From the NCBI GenBank assembly GCA_944472155.2, contig OX235277.1, positions 33,304,804 through 33,368,803 of the forward strand: a stretch of 64,000 bases of DNA, written 5' to 3'. Positions 41,820 to 47,542 of this stretch are shown here, piece by piece. The DNA comes from Trichobilharzia szidati (Eukaryota > Platyhelminthes > Trematoda > Strigeidida > Schistosomatidae). The translations under genes and the position numbers were made by a program. The notes beneath the pieces are model-generated. The model did not search any database. It was not told the origin of the DNA and saw only the letters and a program-made list of their open reading frames with translations. The number at the start of each line of letters is the position of its first letter. Within the stretch, counting starts at the first letter, position 1.

Positions 41820-44800
41820 CTATCTCGATCTATGCACAATTAGAGAAATTCTAAATTCTGTTGAAAACTGATGATAAAAGACTCTTAATTATATGACATT
41901 AGAGCACTGCCACCATCTCGAACATAAAGATTTTTTATAATCCTAATATAGTAGATATACTTAAGTACTGTTATTGACGATAGTTAGTTAGTTTGGACTC
42001 ATCTACTCGGAACAGATTTTATATGTACCTGGTTAAACCCACATGCATTGTTTAAGGCCTAATGAAATCACTGACTTGTTCATCCACATGGAGGTTGGTG
42101 GACGGGGATAAGATTCAAACCACACACCTGTTGATTGAAAGTCAAGTAATCCAAACCAAAATATTTAACTTCAACACCATTGCCAAATCAGCGCTTCTAC
42201 GTGGTTCCCAGACTTGTCAGTTGAGTCACGAAAACATCTCCAACAGTTGACTGAAGACTTTCATCACTAGCTGTCTCCACGCGATGATGCTGAAAAACAG
42301 ATGGCTAGTTTGAAAGGACAATCAATAAGGGATTGTGGCAACGAATCAGTCAAGAGGTATCGCTAGATACCGCACATTCCAAATAGTAGAAGCCATTACA
42401 ATTCGTCTAAAACAACTGGAGCCCTAAATGCAAAAGAGACAGACATATCCAGCCTCTGTTGCTAGCCTAGTCTGCTGTGCAACCTATAAACTCATAAATT
42501 ATGTGTTAATTCCCTTAATTTATCTGATATTCAATTTAGTGTAATACTAATGCATATTACCTCTTACTGATGCTCTTGAAATGTAATCTGTCGATGCCAT
42601 TAATTCAGTGTAATTTGAAACATTAATTTTGTTAACAACAATATTAAATTATTGCTGTCCTATAAATGTAGAAACTAATAACAAGTTTATCAGAAAGAGT
42701 ATTCTTTGTTCATTATGCATATTATTTCTTCATATTATCATTATCAGGAGAGGCGCGGGATATTGTTTTCACCTATGGACAGCTATCGAAGAGATCGCTT
42801 AGCGTTAGTGTAAGTTGGGAGTCTGTTTTATCACTCTTTTCTAAAAACAAACAAACAAGCAAAACCTTCTTTTTATTGCTTTACATTCCGAGTGGAACAT
42901 GGACTTTCAAACCTGGCCTTGGAGTTTCAGTAGCAGTGGTGTTTTCGCTTGTAAGTGGTGAAGTTGCCAGTCTCCCTTAGTCAAGCCCTTCCTGTTTTCC
43001 AGGCCTACTCCCGACTAAGCAAGGTTTGGAACGCATTGGAGGGAATGGTACTTCGGACCACGTGTAGCGTGGTTGGTGGGCATTCTACTACTACTACGGG
43101 CACAGAACCGTTATAGCAGCAGTGTATATCATCTTGACTATTTGTTTGAGCCACGTAGGGAGGTGAAGACTGTCTGACTGTGATCTCAGAGACCCTACTA
43201 ACCAGACTCTGGCGACTGTTAATAACATGGCCCAGACCTATTCTCTATTTCTGATCTCCGGGATCTATGAAAATTTCACTGTTCTTCATGTAGTTAATAT
43301 ATCTGACGTTCACTTCCATTCATTAGAGTTCCCTTGGATTTCCCCCACTACATTTTTGTATACCCTGTGAAGCGTAGTGACCAGAACAGGTGAACTTTTG
43401 TGCAAAGTTCTATGTTGAAAATTCCCTTCAGTCAGTTAATCAGTCTTGTGTCTTTTAGGGAAATGTATAAGAAAGGTAATATCTTTGGCCACTGAGTACC
43501 TAGCATAGTACAGACCGCTTCGAACCCCGAAGTGCTGTATACTAGGCTACTGAGCTATGAAAACCGTTTTCTTTTGGCACTTCGGTTCCCAGTACGGATA
43601 CTTCAATAGTGTGGATAGGATTTCACCAGACATTTTAAAATGAGATGTCTCCTTTTAATATTACTGGTTGGGGTCATAAAGTCTTTGGCAGGAGGACTGC
43701 ATCACGATCTTTTGTACCTTTGTAAATGCAATGAAGATAAAACAGAGTTTTTTGCTGAGAATAATAGTCTCTCAAACAGTGATGGATGATACGTTTTCCA
43801 AAGATTAACCTTCTTAAAACGGAATTACATGTATATTTTAAACTAATATCTCATTTAAATGGTGAATAATAAGTCAGAATACATAACTTGTGATCTGGCT
43901 TTACTATTTCATACACGTTGAGATTTTTTATCGTTCATTACTCACGTAGGTGTGTGTGTGTGTATGAGTGTGTAAATATACGTGTGATAGTCTGATTCAT
44001 TTCAAAGTCATATATAGTATTTAAGCTAAACAATGATTAGAAAAGCTTAGCTGAGGTTAATATAGCCTGTCAATCGTGTCTAAATTAAAGTTTCCAACGT
44101 GTTTAATAATTTTCTTATCGTCTATTTATTTAGTAAACTCACTACAAATGATACAACACTAATTAATAGGAGGATGTGTCAGTGGTTAGGTGATACAATG
44201 TTCACCTGCCTCGTATATGGTCAAGGTTTAATTTCCGGCCGACTAACTAGCGCATAGTGGGCCAGAAAAAGAGGGAAGTATGGGCGTGAATCTGTGAAAC
44301 CCACCCCATGAAAAAAATAACACAGCTACTGAAACCTCAAAAGCTTGAATCCCTATTTTCCATACTCTAAAGACAATCAATGGAAGATGTAATACTAATA
44401 GTTTGTTTTACGACCAAAACACAAGCACTGAACCAATGAAACCAAGTTGATATAACGCACACACAATTTGCCGCGTTATTCATGCTTAGTACGCTAAACT
44501 TTCATGAGTCACTTATAATTAAAGATTTTATTCCAACAACATAAAAACACACTTCTACTGGATAAAATCTATGATACTACTCAGCAACGGTTATTGACAT
44601 AAAAAGTTTTAAAAAGTACCTCAACACTGTTGTAAAGTAACTGTATAGTACAATGGTTTGTCTGTTTGTTTCCGTCTCAGTTTGAAACTCTTCAGTAGTA
44701 CTCACTCATGACTCCATCGGCAATTAAATCCACATTCCTCACTTTACGACACGAATATACTACAAAAATCCAGTGACTGATGAGTTCTAACTTATGTCAG

Positions 44801-47508
44801 TCCCTAACTCAGAGCTACCTCCCATGACTTCAGGATGCACTTTTTGGAATTTTAGTGAGAAGTCGTCACCGGTGCCAGAGTTCACCAAATCACGTATGGC
44901 TGATAATATCGACTTCTGACAGTGCTATTTATTATGAATGGAAGAAGGAAGAAATTCATGTGCCTTGTTTGTGACACGATCATCTCATAACTTGGAGGTT
45001 CTAGGTTTGACGGCAGGTCGGTTGAGTCACAGGTGCGCAGTGATGAAGAATACCAACCTAGGAGGAAACGACTGTCCAGTATTCCTCAGTCTTCAGTGAT
45101 TCTCTTGATGATTTTGAGTTCTGATGAAATCTGAACTAAAATTCATTATTATTTTTATTTCAAGAATAATTCTATCTTCATGTTTCAAAATAATCGAAAT
45201 AGGTCTGTTGCAGATAATTTGGATAAAGCGCTAACAAAATTTGGCAGTACATTAAAAATTCTGCATAAAGAAGTATCAACACCAAATATGACAGGAATAA
45301 GTAATTTCTCGGTAAGTATTTCAATATTCTCAATTAAGGAAAAAACAAAATAATTGAGCAAAGAATATCCTTTTCGATAATTTCCTCTTCTGGCTCTACA
45401 ATTGTATATATGTGTAAATACATAGAATTTTCTAGAACAGTAGTCAATAACAATATTAGTGTTTTTTAAATAATATCGATTTGTAAAGTAAGATCAATGG
45501 AATTACAGTTCAAGAAAGACGCTTAAATTATAATAAGCATTAAAATGTAATAGTAAATAGAACATCAAATAAAATTAAGGAAATTTCTACGAAAAAATAA
45601 GGATCGTAAGAATAATGTCTGAACCAGCTTCTTTTGGACACATAAATTAGGCTACTTAATGTGGATCCCAACAGCCTCAGCAGTATGTAGTAGACGAACT
45701 CTTAAGGCGAAGTTAAGATTTGTTGGTATACGGTAAATGACTTGGAAAGCCTCGTTGACATCAATCTTGTGTTCTGTATCCACAAGATGAGATAGAATAG
45801 CGCTAAGAATAGATTTTGTTTGTCGTTTACTTAACTACACAGGTGGTTGTTCGGAAATCCGACAAGAAACACGCCTAATTGTACGGCCTATGTACAATAT
45901 AAAATTCCAGGAAATCTCATCTTCTCTGGATCCGATTGAAAAGATAGAGAAGCAGTTAGCGGAAACATTGCGAAGACTGAAACAACAAGGCTTTATCTCA
46001 CACTGTCAGTATACATCACTGAAACCCACTGGAGCGTTCAAAACAAGATTATATGGTTCACATAAAGTGCACGAAAATGGTGTACAACTTCGACCAGTAT
46101 AAGATATGTTAAATTCACCACACCATCCCGTAGCCAAATGGTTAGTCAAAATCTTACAGCCTCTACATACCGAATTGGTGTAACACAGCGTGAAGGATAC
46201 TTTTGGATTTATTGAAAGGATAAAAGACTTAAATGTTGACAATAAATTCATGATATCATTTGACGTATCTTCCTTTTTTCACCATTGTACCACTTATGAA
46301 CACAGTAGACTTTGTATGCTTAACGTCATAAGACATGTTGAAGTATCTCAACCAATTAGAATAAAAGTGTTCAAGTATTGATTTTATTCTGAAAAATTTA
46401 TTCACACATTGTGCGTAATTCTAAGCATGATGAAATATTTACTCATTTTGTAGAAGCTTCAATGAAATTATTAATCGGTGAAAAATATACCTTTCTATAG
46501 TTGGTTTGTAAGGATTAGTTTTGTTTTTACGAGTTGATCACGGATTGACATCAGTTAGAAAACCATTGAAAATCAGGGAGTACTGACGACATTGGTTAGG
46601 GTTGCGTTAAGTCACGAATTAGTACAAGTTAGAAGTCATGGAGCATAGAATCGGGTCCCAGCGGCTGAATGGTATACGAGCTTGCCTTGTAACTGGAAGG
46701 TCCTGAGTTCGAACCCCAGCGGATGCGTACTGCTGATGATTCCCAAACCAGTTGGATGAGACAGCTGTCCAGTACTCCGTGGTTTTCAATGGTTCTCTAA
46801 CTGATATCAATCCGTGATCAACTCGTAGAAAAATTTACCACTGACTAACAATTAGTCACAATGTTTCCTTATGTTTCATTGGAAAATAAACCATAATAGT
46901 AGCAGTAGCAGTAGCTTGAAGCTTATTTATGGAAAATTCCCATTGGGACACATAGAAAGTAAAAAAATGTGGTGACTCAGCGAAGAGACTCTTTTCAACG
47001 AACATATATGTATATATGTGCATATATATATATAATAGGTGTGAACACATCAGATAATAATAGAACGAAGTACAATTAAAAAGTTTGTGATTATAATCAT
47101 AGTTCAATGTAATGTGGTAAAACAATGAATGTCATATATAGAACTTGGAGGGGGGTATGCAATTATAGGATTAGGAGACAAATCGAATAAAAATAAAAAC
47201 GTTACACGTAACATTGTGTGCAATTTGATAACACAGAATTTAACGTTGCAAAACAAAATTGATTTAGAATGATAAGTGGAACAAGTGAAATAAATTCAAA
47301 GTGAGAATAGTAATAGTAACAATTGACGTCATAAAAGAAGAGTATACAAATTGAATAAACGAAACAGAAACTAAGCAGGGATTATTGTACTTTAGCATGG
47401 AGAGATTAAGACCATGAAATTTGTAGGAGTTGGAAGAACTTTTTCTGTAAACAGTAATTTGACTTTTCTACTTTGATTACCAGAGCTTCAGCAAAACCAT
47501 ATATATAT

Positions 47509-47542
<34 letters not shown>

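Noticed and set aside
45203..45213. Alternative acceptors for the IQCH exon at 45165
   Set aside because: Both AG sites put the following codons out of frame with the upstream exon (phase 0).
46650..46725. Candidate tRNA gene
   Set aside because: Embedded between the inverted arms of a SINE and repeated at 48868 and 51920; no clean acceptor stem.
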